Positions 55,448 through 64,000 of a DNA stretch of 64,000 nucleotides are shown here, piece by piece. The notes beneath the pieces are model-generated. The model saw nothing but the letters and a program-made list of their open reading frames with translations. It ran no database searches and had not been told where the DNA came from. The position numbers and the translations under genes are program-made. The stretch is from NCBI GenBank assembly GCA_004762125.1, contig SIHQ01000027.1, positions 1 through 64,000 of the forward strand. Reading direction: 5' to 3'. Position 1 is the first letter of the stretch, and each line of letters starts with the position of its first letter. This stretch comes from Oceanospirillales bacterium. GTDB lineage: Bacteria; Pseudomonadota; Gammaproteobacteria; Pseudomonadales; Endozoicomonadaceae.

Positions 55448-56728
55448 TCATTGCAATGCGATCTCTCTTTGTTCTGTTTTCTTCAGATGAGCTAACCATT
55501 TATTAGCCATCGGCTGTGAACGAGTATCTTTCTCTGCGGTCAGAAAAGAGGTACGGGATTTTTTATAATCTTTTAGATTAAAGTGGGCCATTCCTAATGA
55601 CATATAAGCTACATCTGTACGACGAACATCACCTTTCTTCAACCCTGCTTCAAAGGCCTTAATAGCTTTGTCATATAGTTCACTGTCGAAGTAGATATTA
55701 CCCAGTTGTACCCAGAACTCACCTTTGTCTGCTATTGGGGCCAGTATTTCCATAACCGTGATGGCTTTACGTAGCTCTTGAGCCTGACGCCAAGCGTTTG
55801 CAAGTAACTCCAGATTTTTTACTGACTGAGTCAATTCCTTTCTGGTAATAGCCTTTTCCAGTAATACCGCTGCTTTATGGGGTGCTTCAGCGTTCAAATA
55901 GAGGTACGCCAGATTAGTCAGTTCTTTCTCCTGATCAAGTAAGCCCTGAACATACGCTGAATCTAAAGAAGATAATTGTTTTTTCTCATCCCCCAGTTCT
56001 GCGTGCATATATGCAAGCTGCAACCAATAAACCTTTTTTGGATAGTGGATGAGTAGCTTATCCAGAGTGGTAATGGCTTTATTCAGATTCCCTTCTTTAT
56101 GATGGAGGAATCTGGCTAGGCTCAACCATTGTTCCTTTGCCACTTTCCCTTTTGTTTCATACTGTGAGATAGCCTGCTGGATATCTGTCAAAGCTTCATC
56201 ATGATGCTTTAGTTGATAGTGTGTCTGTGCCCTCATAACAAATGCATTGCTGCCTGCTGTTTTTGCTAATCGGAACCAGACATTTAAAGCATCCAATGCA
56301 GGTTGCCACTGTTCTTGCATCATCAGAATTTGGGCAATGGTAAAGCGAGTATTTTGCTCTAGTGCCAGTGGAATATCTGGCTGAGCAATCACGGATCTAT
56401 AAGCTTTTACAGAGTCTGTTAATCGATCCTGACTGAATAAAATATAAGCCCTCAAGTTAAAGACATTGGCCAGTTCATAGCTGTTTAAAGCTCTTTTTCC
56501 AGACTGTTTTTCTAAAGTATCAAGAACTCTCAGTGCTTCTGAAAGTTGCTCTTCATCAACAGCCTTCTGCGCTTTAGACAGCTTTTCGTACACCTTACTG
56601 GTCAGTGCCGGTGTTTTTCGAGTTTTCTCTTCACTCTTTATTGCTGGTGTTTGCGCAATGGCAGCATTAATAGAAGTTCCGAGCATTGCGACAGTGAGCA
56701 AAACGGTTGATAACAATTTTTTGTTCAT
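55448..56728 (-). CDS. TPR protein of the TonB2 system
   Basis: A 426-residue protein with a signal peptide (residues 1-25, ending AIA-QT). The rest is tetratricopeptide repeats, for example ALRVLDTLEKQSGKRALNSYE, then ELYDKAIKAFEAGLKKGDVR. AGGAG lies upstream of the ATG. It is the last gene of the TonB2-type operon, as is the TPR gene of the Vibrio tonB2 cluster. It probably acts in the periplasm in complex assembly or transport efficiency; direct proof is lacking. Confidence 0.85.
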   Translation of the reverse strand: MNKKLLSTVLLTVAMLGTSINAAIAQTPAIKSEEKTRKTPALTSKVYEKLSKAQKAVDEEQLSEALRVLDTLEKQSGKRALNSYELANVFNLRAYILFSQDRLTDSVKAYRSVIAQPDIPLALEQNTRFTIAQILMMQEQWQPALDALNVWFRLAKTAGSNAFVMRAQTHYQLKHHDEALTDIQQAISQYETKGKVAKEQWLSLARFLHHKEGNLNKAITTLDKLLIHYPKKVYWLQLAYMHAELGDEKKQLSSLDSAYVQGLLDQEKELTNLAYLYLNAEAPHKAAVLLEKAITRKELTQSVKNLELLANAWRQAQELRKAITVMEILAPIADKGEFWVQLGNIYFDSELYDKAIKAFEAGLKKGDVRRTDVAYMSLGMAHFNLKDYKKSRTSFLTAEKDTRSQPMANKWLAHLKKTEQREIALQ

Positions 56729-56736
56729 ACCAACTC

Positions 56737-57345
56737 CTATTCAGCGGCCAGGAAAGTGAATTTATTTCTGACACCGGCAACTGCAATGGACTCTCCATCA
56801 ACGACTCTGGGTTTGTATTTGAATTTGAGTGCGGCTGACACAGAGTTCTTTTCAAAAATCCCCTGGGGTTGGCAGTCAACGGGAACAGGATTCGCTATTG
56901 CCCCTGATCGGGTCACCGTATATTCAACAATACAGTAACCGGCAATCCCTCTGCGTTCTGCACGACGAGGGTAAACAGGCTGGACTTTTACAATCGGCAG
57001 ATACTCTCCATCGGATGAAGAAAAGCCAGAGCCTGCAGAAATGTTAAATTCGAATTTAGACACAGGAGCAATATTTATGGCGTCCAGGGCAATATCAAAG
57101 TTATCAGGAAGAGGCTGAGCCATCTCTGGTGGTGGCTCGTCCGGTTCCTGAGGTTTCTCCGGCTTTTTACGGTCAACTCTGATTTCGATATCCCGCTCAG
57201 GCATGTAGATGTCCGCAAGCTTTCGGGAAGGTTTGTTCTCTATTTCATAGTCTGAAGATTCAACCAGACTCAACATTAGAAAAAATAACCCGCCTGTGAA
57301 TAGAAGGCCCAATGTCGCACCAAACAGTATTCTGAGTACTTTCAT
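56737..57345 (-). CDS. tonB: TonB2-type energy transducer
   Basis: A 202-residue TonB. One N-terminal membrane anchor (about 5-28, LFGATLGLLFTGGLFFLML) is followed by a short Pro/Glu/Lys-rich span (EKPQEPDEPPPEM) and a C-terminal TonB domain (YPRRAERRGIAGYCIVEYTV) that contacts the TonB box of outer-membrane receptors. It is shorter than TonB1 types and matches Vibrio TonB2. It lies 11 bases after exbD. Confidence 0.9.
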   Translation of the reverse strand: MKVLRILFGATLGLLFTGGLFFLMLSLVESSDYEIENKPSRKLADIYMPERDIEIRVDRKKPEKPQEPDEPPPEMAQPLPDNFDIALDAINIAPVSKFEFNISAGSGFSSSDGEYLPIVKVQPVYPRRAERRGIAGYCIVEYTVTRSGAIANPVPVDCQPQGIFEKNSVSAALKFKYKPRVVDGESIAVAGVRNKFTFLAAE

Positions 57346-57356
57346 AGCAACCCGCC

Positions 57357-57767
57357 TTATTCACTGGTAGCCAGAGAAACATCGTAAACACCGGCTGATC
57401 GTGATGAATCAATGACCGATGTCACCGTTTCAGTGTTGGACTTTTTATCAGCCTGAATAACGACGGCTCCTTTTGGATTTTCTGCATGCATACGTTCTAT
57501 TACAGAGCGAACAGAGCGACGATCAACTCGTCGTTTATCCATCCAGATTTCATTGGTTGCAGTAATTGCGATCAGTATATTGACGTTTTCAACCTGTTGG
57601 GCAGTAGAAGCTTCCGGTCGAGTGACATCAACACCAGCTTCCTTAATGAACGAAGCCGTTACGATAAAAAAGATCAGCATGATAAAAACGACATCAAGCA
57701 TAGGCGTCAGATCTATTTCAGAACCGTTGTCCTCAGCTTGGCGTTGCATCAATTGATTTATTCTCAT
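57357..57767 (-). CDS. exbD: ExbD biopolymer transport protein
   Basis: A 136-residue protein with one membrane helix near residues 20-40 (IDLTPMLDVVFIMLIFFIVTA) that carries the proton-path Asp, and a periplasmic C-terminal domain. It works with ExbB to convert proton flow into TonB movement. It lies 39 bases after exbB and 11 before tonB. Confidence 0.93.
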   Translation of the reverse strand: MRINQLMQRQAEDNGSEIDLTPMLDVVFIMLIFFIVTASFIKEAGVDVTRPEASTAQQVENVNILIAITATNEIWMDKRRVDRRSVRSVIERMHAENPKGAVVIQADKKSNTETVTSVIDSSRSAGVYDVSLATSE

Positions 57768-57806
57768 GGGAGATACTCAATTTTATTATTTTTTATGACA
57801 GTGAGC

Positions 57807-58337
57807 TTACTGTATAGAGGGAGCAAGAGCGTCTTCCAGACGTTCCTGCTCGTGCTCACTGATTCGTCCCAACCAGATCATGCCAAACATGCCTGACAGT
57901 GCGACCACCATCCCGGACATAGTAGGTATGGTGGCTTGAGAGACGCCTCCCGCCATAGCTTTTGCATCGCTACCGCCGGTGACGGCCATGATATTGAACA
58001 CTTCGATCATGCCTGTGACGGTTCCAAGCAATCCAAGTAGCGGACAAACGGCAATCAATGTTTTTATCAGAGGCATGCCCTGATTCAGTTTTTCCTGATA
58101 CTGGGAGATCAGCATTTTCCTGATTTGCAACGCCTGCCAGGATTGATGCTCCGGGCTTGTCTCCCACAGTCGGATAGCCTTTTGTAGCTCATTACGAAGT
58201 GAGAGCTTGAGATAAAACAAGCGCTCACAAATCATTGACCACAAAACAAAGGTTAAACCGGCAATCAGCATCATGACTGGACCGCCTGCATCCATGAAGC
58301 GTCTTATGGCATCAATGCCATCGTAAAGCGTCATCAT
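57807..58337 (-). CDS. exbB: ExbB biopolymer transport protein
   Basis: A 176-residue MotA/TolQ/ExbB channel protein with three membrane segments (about 20-35, 90-125 and 135-160). The motif CPLLGLLGTVTGMIEVFNIMA and the following GISQA-type stretch GGVSQATIPTMSGMVVA are typical. GAGGGTG precedes two in-frame ATG codons. Its start overlaps the end of the TtpC-like gene (ATGA), as in Vibrio tonB2 clusters. Confidence 0.93.
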   Translation of the reverse strand: MMTLYDGIDAIRRFMDAGGPVMMLIAGLTFVLWSMICERLFYLKLSLRNELQKAIRLWETSPEHQSWQALQIRKMLISQYQEKLNQGMPLIKTLIAVCPLLGLLGTVTGMIEVFNIMAVTGGSDAKAMAGGVSQATIPTMSGMVVALSGMFGMIWLGRISEHEQERLEDALAPSIQ

Positions 58338-59767
58338 ACGACACCCTCTACGTGCTCCTGGTGGGATGTTGTTTGAGGTTGAATAGTTTTAGTGATCTTT
58401 TTTACTTCAGAAAGGCTTCGGGCCGCCATGATGCCAGTGCTTTGTTCGATCAGAATGCTGGTGATTTTTCTTGCTCTGCTATTAACCATTGTATGGAGAA
58501 GGATGGTAGGAATCGCAACAATCAAACCCAGTACAGTGGTAACCAGAGCACCGGAAATACCACCTGCCATGGCTTTAGGATCACCTGCGCCAAAGATAGT
58601 GATGGCCTGGAAAGTAATAATCATGCCTGTGACTGTGCCCAACAAACCCATCAATGGAGCTATTGCTGCAATAATCTTTAGTAGATTAAGGTTCTTCTCC
58701 AGCTTGGGGACTTCGTGGAGTACGGTTTCGCTGAGCTTTAATTCCAGAGCTTCAAGGTCAAGTTCAGGATTGTCTTCCTTCACTTTCAACACTCGACCCA
58801 GAGGATTGTTGGTGTTGGCCTTCTCAGATTTAATTTGAGTGGATACACGACTTTCAACAAAGGCCAGAATCAATAAGCGAAAGAGGCCAAGTAACAAAGC
58901 AAATACGCCTACCGCTGTGATGATATAGCCAATCAGTCCGCCCTGATGCCAGCGTTCAACTAATGTAGGACTGTCAATCAATGCAGAAAGGTAAGAGCCT
59001 CCCGATGGGCCTGTGGGGTCTATACCAAAAGCACTTAATCCTTTACTGGATGTAGCTAGCTGAGCTGACCAGTCAAGGTAGGGGCCTGATGGCTGGCGAG
59101 CCAGTTCAGACAGTTGTCCATTGGTGAACTGCAGGTACTGACCTTGTTCCGATATAATATTAAAGCTGCCAACCCTAATGGCCTTCTGTTCAAATTGTTC
59201 ACCATCAGGCTTAACAATAGATGCAGTGAAAGCAACGACACGACCGCTTTCAGTCATTTCCCGTTGGATTTCAAACCAGAGTCTTTCAATCTCATCAATC
59301 GATGGTAACTGTTCTGAACTGCTCATTTTTGCAATCAGGGCATCCAGAAAAACTTCTCGGTCTGGATACTGGCTACTGATCAGTGAGTTCTCAAAATTAC
59401 TTCTTAAATCACCAGCCGTAGAAGTCAAATGACCAAAAAGCTCAGTAAGGTTACCCATTCGCTCTTTCAGTTGACCCTGTTTGTCTGCCAGCCGAAGTTC
59501 ATTGGCTTCAAACTGTTTTTCTAATTGAGCAGAAAACTGTTCTTTTTCTGTTTTAAGCGACAGAGCCTTCTTCAACGTCTGTTGTTGATTGTTCTTTGCA
59601 GAAAGGAATTTTTGTTCTCTGGTTCGGTTATCAGAGGCTTCCGAGATTCGTCCCTGTTCAACCAGTTTCAATAATTGATCAAGGGACTGGGCTTCTTGCG
59701 CTATTGCGACACTGGAAACAATAGTCGTTGCCACTATTGCAGTGACTTTGAGAAATAAAGTCTTCAC
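58334..59767 (-). CDS. TtpC-like MotA/TolQ/ExbB protein with large periplasmic domain
   Basis: A 477-residue protein. A signal peptide (about 1-23, SSVAIA) precedes a long coiled-coil periplasmic region (about 25-270). Three ExbB-like membrane segments follow (about 280-305, 365-390 and 405-430), with APLMGLLGTVTGMIITFQAI. The Vibrio homologue TtpC is required for the TonB2 system. The start is GTG, overlapping the DUF3450 stop by four bases (GTGA). Confidence 0.9.
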   Translation of the reverse strand: MKTLFLKVTAIVATTIVSSVAIAQEAQSLDQLLKLVEQGRISEASDNRTREQKFLSAKNNQQQTLKKALSLKTEKEQFSAQLEKQFEANELRLADKQGQLKERMGNLTELFGHLTSTAGDLRSNFENSLISSQYPDREVFLDALIAKMSSSEQLPSIDEIERLWFEIQREMTESGRVVAFTASIVKPDGEQFEQKAIRVGSFNIISEQGQYLQFTNGQLSELARQPSGPYLDWSAQLATSSKGLSAFGIDPTGPSGGSYLSALIDSPTLVERWHQGGLIGYIITAVGVFALLLGLFRLLILAFVESRVSTQIKSEKANTNNPLGRVLKVKEDNPELDLEALELKLSETVLHEVPKLEKNLNLLKIIAAIAPLMGLLGTVTGMIITFQAITIFGAGDPKAMAGGISGALVTTVLGLIVAIPTILLHTMVNSRARKITSILIEQSTGIMAARSLSEVKKITKTIQPQTTSHQEHVEGVV

Positions 59768-60558
59768 AGTACGGCCTCTGGAGCAGCGATAGGTAGTTTC
59801 AGGATGTCGATGGTTGCTTGTTTACGGGCAATTCTCAGGCTTTTCTGAATCGCACTGCGATATTCACCATTATCCAGCTTTACCCAACTGCGGTTCTCCT
59901 GATCCCAAACACCGGATATCTGAGTGTCTTTGGTTTGATAGAGTAAGGCTACACGGCCAACACGCATAAAATTAACTTCCCGCTCTGTGCCATCAATATC
60001 AACTCGGCCTTCGTAGCTTTCTATCTTTCGCCCAAACTCATTCTCTATTTTGTAGGCCTCTAATACTTGGCGGAATTTTTCAGCCGTTGTTAGATCAGAA
60101 CGATTAATATTGTCTTTCAGAAATTGAACCCGCTCCTGACGTTCATCCTGTAAAAATGGCACGTCGAGATTTACAAACTGCTCTAGCCCTTCAATCATTC
60201 GAAGGGTTAGGGGCATAACTTGGCGTTGAATGACAGTGACCTGAGTAATGGAGTCATCAAGGTCATTCAGTCTCTTATTCTGATCATCCAGTTGTTTTTG
60301 AAGACGGTTGTTGTATACGTTCAAGCCATCAATTTGTTTATTGGCCGTTTTGTATTTTTGCAGAAAGGCATCAGTTTGAGAGGCGAGCTGATCTATTTTT
60401 TTCTGAGATTGAGCAGCAGCATTGTTTTTTGCTTCACCGACATCCAGGATTTTTTCAACCGGATCAGCAGCCCAGCTTAGTGTTGCCGAGCAGCTAACAA
60501 CGATAACAACTCTCTTGACGGCTCTTTTAACAAGTGCGCGTATAAAATGAGGGTTCAT
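59764..60558 (-). CDS. DUF3450-family periplasmic protein
   Basis: A 264-residue protein with an N-terminal signal sequence (VVIVVSCSATLSWA-AD) and a coiled coil at about 35-110 (DQLASQTDAFLQKYKTANKQ, then NRLQKQLDDQNKRLNDL). The DUF3450 body lies from 110 to the end. It is the first gene of the TonB2-type cluster, as in Vibrio. Role within the TonB2 complex is not known. Its stop overlaps the TtpC start. Confidence 0.88.
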   Translation of the reverse strand: MNPHFIRALVKRAVKRVVIVVSCSATLSWAADPVEKILDVGEAKNNAAAQSQKKIDQLASQTDAFLQKYKTANKQIDGLNVYNNRLQKQLDDQNKRLNDLDDSITQVTVIQRQVMPLTLRMIEGLEQFVNLDVPFLQDERQERVQFLKDNINRSDLTTAEKFRQVLEAYKIENEFGRKIESYEGRVDIDGTEREVNFMRVGRVALLYQTKDTQISGVWDQENRSWVKLDNGEYRSAIQKSLRIARKQATIDILKLPIAAPEAVL

Positions 60559-60596
60559 TGAACTTCATTCCCTGAATTTATTTGTAATAAGATTTA

Positions 60597-60643
60597 CTCT
60601 CCCCGTGGAGAGAGACAGGTATGCCAGTGTTAATAGGCATACC
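60597..60643 (-). terminator. Hairpins between the receptor and the TonB2 operon
   Basis: CTCTCC/GGAGAG (60597-60602 with 60607-60612) and GGTATGCC/GGCATACC (60618-60625 with 60636-60643) both pair perfectly. The second lies 11 bases past the receptor stop on the minus strand. Together they probably reduce read-through from the receptor into the operon. Confidence 0.55.
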
Positions 60644-60654
60644 CGATCAGGCCT

Positions 60655-62799
60655 TTAGAAACGATAGGTTGCGTCTACGCCGTAGGTTCTTGGGTCGCCG
60701 TAGTAGTTAGCTCCGCCGACAAATTGTCCAAGAGCATTTGCTACAGGAATACCATTTGCACGGTATTCTTCGTTGGTTAGGTTTTTACCCCAGAGAGCCA
60801 ATTCCATGGTTTCATTTTCACCAACATTGATTTCTTCTAGAGCGACACGGGCATTCCAGAGTTTGTAATCGCCTGACTTTGTCAGATCCGCTTTAACTGC
60901 ATCATCAAACAAGTAGTATTCATCTACCCAGCTGTAATCAAGTCTGGCAACCAGATCAGCAAAACCTAAACTTTGCTGATATTCGATGCCGGCTGATATT
61001 TTCTTCTCAGGGGAGTATGGGAACTTGCGATTATTCTTTTCCTCTACACCACCCACAACAAAACTGTTATAAGTTGCATCAAGGGTTCCATAATTCAGGT
61101 TCGCAGTTAGGTTGTCATTGAGAGCCGCAAGCAATTCCAGCTCAAAACCTTTTACTGTAGCTTCGCCAGCATTAGATATAGAAGAGAAAGCGCCCAGGAA
61201 ATCTGACACTTGCAGATCTTTGATATTGTTCTGGAAAACAGCCGCATTTACTTGTAAACGGTCATCCAGCCAGCGCGATTTAAGACCTAATTCGAAGGAA
61301 GTTACTTTTTCTTCATTGTATGATTTTTTGAATACGTCAGCTGTTGTTGCTTCACCGTTAAAGCCGCCAGCTTTCCAACCTTTTGCCACTTTAATGTAAG
61401 TGCTGGCTTCATCTGCGAAAGCATAGGTAAGCACGGCCATAGGTGAAACATTGGTCCAGCTGTCTTTGGCTTCAGTATTGGCGATATTCCCACCAAAGTT
61501 GCCCCCTGTTTTATCAAGACGCTCCAGGTAAGCTTCTTTCTCTTCCTTGGTCCAGCGTGCTCCCCCTGTCAATGTGAGTTCTTCGCTCAGGTAATAATCC
61601 ATCTGGCCATAAAGAGCATAAGAAGTGCTTTCGACACCGTACCAGTTTTCTACTAACTTAGCCGTACCAGCCACATCGAAAGGGTTGTAGGCATTAGATT
61701 TTTCGTTGAAGTAAAAAGCACCGAGTACATAATCAAAAGATTCGGCACTACCAATCAGCTGAAATTCTTGGGATACCTGCTTTGAATCAACATCACGAAC
61801 GGTATGAAAACCTGCTAAACCTGAACCGTCATAATCACCACTGTCGTTAAACTCCATCTTTCGATAAGCAGTAATAGACTTTGCTGTCAGATCGTCTGAA
61901 AGATCATAGGTCAGGTGCAGAGCATGCCCCAAGGTATTAGATGTATCTTTCTTGGCACCGTCATTAGCACCTTCATCTTTTTTATCATTCAGTTTACTGC
62001 CGGGCAGATCAAACTGGCTGAAAGCAGGTGTGTTATTTTTCTCACTCTGATCGTAGACATAAAACGCTTCAAGATTGTCTGTCAGATCGAAGGTTCCTGC
62101 CAGACGTGCAGCCATAGTATCGAGCTTTTTAAATTCATCTGCAGCATCAACAGCTGTTGAGGTGTTGTCATAGAACCCGTCGCGTTTACGGATGTTGGCA
62201 GCGAAGGTAAAGGCTGCACGATCTTCAGCGACCCGTCCGGTATCAATACTGAAGAAGCCTTCCTTATAGTTGTAGTTACCTGCAGACAGCTTCAAGGAAC
62301 CACTAAATTCATCGGATGGTTTACGAGTAATCAGGTTTATTGCACCACCTACCGTATTCTTGCCATACAAGGTTCCTTGAGGACCACGCAGTACTTCGAT
62401 ACGCTCCAGTTCAGCGACATCAAAAAGACCACCGACGTTTTTAGCAATAAATACACCATCAACATAAACACCAACGGTAGGTTCCCATGTCACGGCAGGG
62501 TTAATGGTAACTGAGCCACGGATACTGATGGTTGCTCCAGTTGTACCACCTGGAGATTCAGCTATCTCGACATTTGGAATGTATTGACTGACATCAGAAA
62601 TATCTTTTATGTTTTGGTCAGTAATTGCTGAAGCACCAAAAGCAGCAACAGAGATTGGAGTATCCTGCATATTCTGTTCACGTTTCTGAGCAGTAACGAC
62701 GACTTCTTCAAGGGCTCCGGTTTCGGCGTAGGCGTAACCCGCCGACATAGCGACAGCAATAGCCATCGCCAGTGGTGTTCTGGCAAGAGGTTTGAGCAT
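60655..62799 (-). CDS. TonB-dependent outer-membrane receptor
   Basis: A 714-residue receptor. Signal peptide 1-25 (AMSAGYAYA) is followed by a TonB box-like EVVVTAQKR at about 32-40. The plug domain (about 45-165) shows GVYVDGVFIAKNVGGLFDVAE, RIEVLRGPQGTLYGKNTVGGA and NLITRKP. The rest is a 22-strand beta barrel ending in a terminal Phe (DATYRF). This plug type is common in receptors for siderophores and other large nutrients, and the ligand cannot be told. It lies directly upstream of the TonB2-type cluster, which likely energises it. No Fur box was recognised upstream. Confidence 0.93.
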   Translation of the reverse strand: MLKPLARTPLAMAIAVAMSAGYAYAETGALEEVVVTAQKREQNMQDTPISVAAFGASAITDQNIKDISDVSQYIPNVEIAESPGGTTGATISIRGSVTINPAVTWEPTVGVYVDGVFIAKNVGGLFDVAELERIEVLRGPQGTLYGKNTVGGAINLITRKPSDEFSGSLKLSAGNYNYKEGFFSIDTGRVAEDRAAFTFAANIRKRDGFYDNTSTAVDAADEFKKLDTMAARLAGTFDLTDNLEAFYVYDQSEKNNTPAFSQFDLPGSKLNDKKDEGANDGAKKDTSNTLGHALHLTYDLSDDLTAKSITAYRKMEFNDSGDYDGSGLAGFHTVRDVDSKQVSQEFQLIGSAESFDYVLGAFYFNEKSNAYNPFDVAGTAKLVENWYGVESTSYALYGQMDYYLSEELTLTGGARWTKEEKEAYLERLDKTGGNFGGNIANTEAKDSWTNVSPMAVLTYAFADEASTYIKVAKGWKAGGFNGEATTADVFKKSYNEEKVTSFELGLKSRWLDDRLQVNAAVFQNNIKDLQVSDFLGAFSSISNAGEATVKGFELELLAALNDNLTANLNYGTLDATYNSFVVGGVEEKNNRKFPYSPEKKISAGIEYQQSLGFADLVARLDYSWVDEYYLFDDAVKADLTKSGDYKLWNARVALEEINVGENETMELALWGKNLTNEEYRANGIPVANALGQFVGGANYYGDPRTYGVDATYRF

Positions 62800-64000
62800 T
62801 TTTTGTAGATCCTTGCTGTTTTTTTATTATTTTTAATGTGTTGGCAACTATTTCCATCAGCCACCCTTTTAAAATGATCCTATCACTGAGTTTTTTATTT
62901 TATGTCGTCTTTATGAACTAAGAAGCAGTTTCAACTGTAATGAAACACGACATAAAAACGTGTGATGGGTAGTAGAGTGACGTTTGGTTGTTTTGAATGT
63001 TCAAGACGCGTCTAACTACACTATCTACAGCCATACGATCAATCAGCAGTAATTACTGCTCATTGGTAACGTGAGCGAATTTAATTTCAGCTTTGAAGAT
63101 GATGGAAAAAAGCTGAAAAACTATCTGAGCGGTGGTGGCATTGCGGGATAAAAGCATCAAAGCCAATTACACACTTATCGGATCCAATATGATTTAAGTA
63201 CTGATAAAGTCCGGGCAATAATTCGCGTAATACATTGAGGGGTTGAATGATGCTCAGTAAGGTCTACCTTTTAGTATTCATGTACATAGGGTTAAGTGCT
63301 TACCGGTGCAGAACCTTGGTTTTATCTTGGACGATTTTGCCAGTATCCCGTTACAGCTGGATATCTTAGCCGATTCAGCAATTTCTGAATCTGATTTGAG
63401 TGCTTTTTTTACAGCTGGATTTGACCACTAAATAAGTAATAACTATGCAAATTTCGCAAGACCTCGTAACTTTGTACCCTACCTTGATTCCTATGTTGGA
63501 GGTTGTTCAACAGCAATCAGAATGTTTCATTTTTATGGCTGCAGATTATCTGTATGAGAATGAATGGTATGCTCAAATATTGGCATTTATGACCAAAGCG
63601 GTATCTGTGGATACACTCTTTAAAATCTTTAGCCTCCATCTTGATATGAATGTGCCAGGGATGCCTCAATTGAAGTAAAATAGAGGCCAAATAATGTGTT
63701 CCATAAGACCTATAACGTGCCATTCCTGAAAACACCGATGACATATTTGATATGAGGGAAAACGACTGGGTAGATCAGTGGCACTGAGTCCTTGTGCGCA
63801 CTATCCAAAGAATTCTTTCGAGTACTTGTTTGGCAGGATACAAGTTTACCAACAAAACTGCATGAGAGAGTAAGCTGCCGGAAGCCAGAAAGCCCCGTCG
63901 AAGCTCGGCAAGTATTGGCTTTTACTCATTCGAATGATGTATTTCCAATACAATCTAACTATTCGACTATCTACCGTTGAACCTTGGAAATACTGGTACT
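62800..64000. other. Right-edge region with gene fragments only
   Basis: 1.2 kb without a convincing intact gene. Short frames include a 41-codon stretch from GTG 63306 to 63431 (VQNLGFILDDFASIPLQL), and 77 codons from ATG 63445 to 63678 (MQISQDLVTLYPTLIPMLEV) with no ribosome site. A piece near 63079-63150 begins SEFNFSFEDDGKKLKNYL. They look like decayed genes, but no parent family was recognised. The receptor promoter must lie in the left part. Confidence 0.35.

Noticed and set aside
63079-63240. Toxin-antitoxin remnant suggested by a YRIQYDLSTDKVRAIIRVIH-like stretch
   Set aside because: The resemblance to RelE/ParE is too short and interrupted by stops to support a call.

Overview
The window looks like a chromosomal segment of a moderate-GC gammaproteobacterium of the Oceanospirillales type, most likely Endozoicomonas or a close relative. 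This is inferred from two things. First, the housekeeping order leuC-leuD-leuB-asd / usg-fimV-truA-trpF-(trpBA)-accD-folC-cvpA-purF / metZ is the Pseudomonas/Oceanospirillales arrangement. Second, that backbone is interrupted by effector-like genes (Fic, calpain-like, macro-domain-like and large unrecognised proteins) typical of animal-associated bacteria. No rRNA, tRNA, CRISPR array or prophage was seen.

Layout. 1-5.8 kb: a LysR regulator divergent from leuCDB-asd, closed by a clear terminator. 5.8-11.4 kb: an accessory block that separates asd from its usual neighbour usg. It holds a secreted Fic protein, a secreted ASH-like/propeller-like protein, two hotdog thioesterases and a secreted EF-hand plus calpain-like protease. 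11.4-23.8 kb: usg, fimV, truA, trpFBA, accD, folC, cvpA and purF, punctuated by strong hairpin terminators; dedD is absent between folC and cvpA. 23.8-26.9 kb: xni and an unrecognised 728-residue protein, sitting between purF and metZ. 27-32.4 kb: metZ, then a MoxR-DUF58-transglutaminase trio.

32.4-43.6 kb: a degenerate macro-domain protein, a YiiD-type thioesterase, acnB, an effector-like Fic protein, ppnN and a YbaK-family deacylase. Next comes the most unusual locus, a decayed IS200/IS605-type element (about 41.56-42.31 kb). It keeps an IscB-type omegaRNA/HEARO-like region, an internally deleted iscB, the 3' half of a Y1 transposase gene (tnpA), and matching hairpins at both ends. A Nudix hydrolase and riboflavin synthase follow. 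43.6-54.1 kb: a 1072-residue unrecognised protein, lon, a DUF924 protein, a chalcone-isomerase-like secreted protein, two small unknowns, and a thiolase/enoyl-CoA hydratase pair. 54.2-62.8 kb, all minus strand: ppiC, a ProQ-family RNA chaperone, and a complete TonB2-type energy-transduction operon (DUF3450, TtpC-like, ExbB, ExbD, TonB, TPR) beside its probable TonB-dependent receptor. The last 1.2 kb holds only gene debris.

The core genes make leucine, tryptophan, methionine, purine, folate, fatty-acid precursors and riboflavin. The accessory genes suggest host interaction and TonB-driven uptake. A dispersed repeat of about 45 bp, four copies all in the same orientation, lies in intergenic spaces of the 28-54 kb part.
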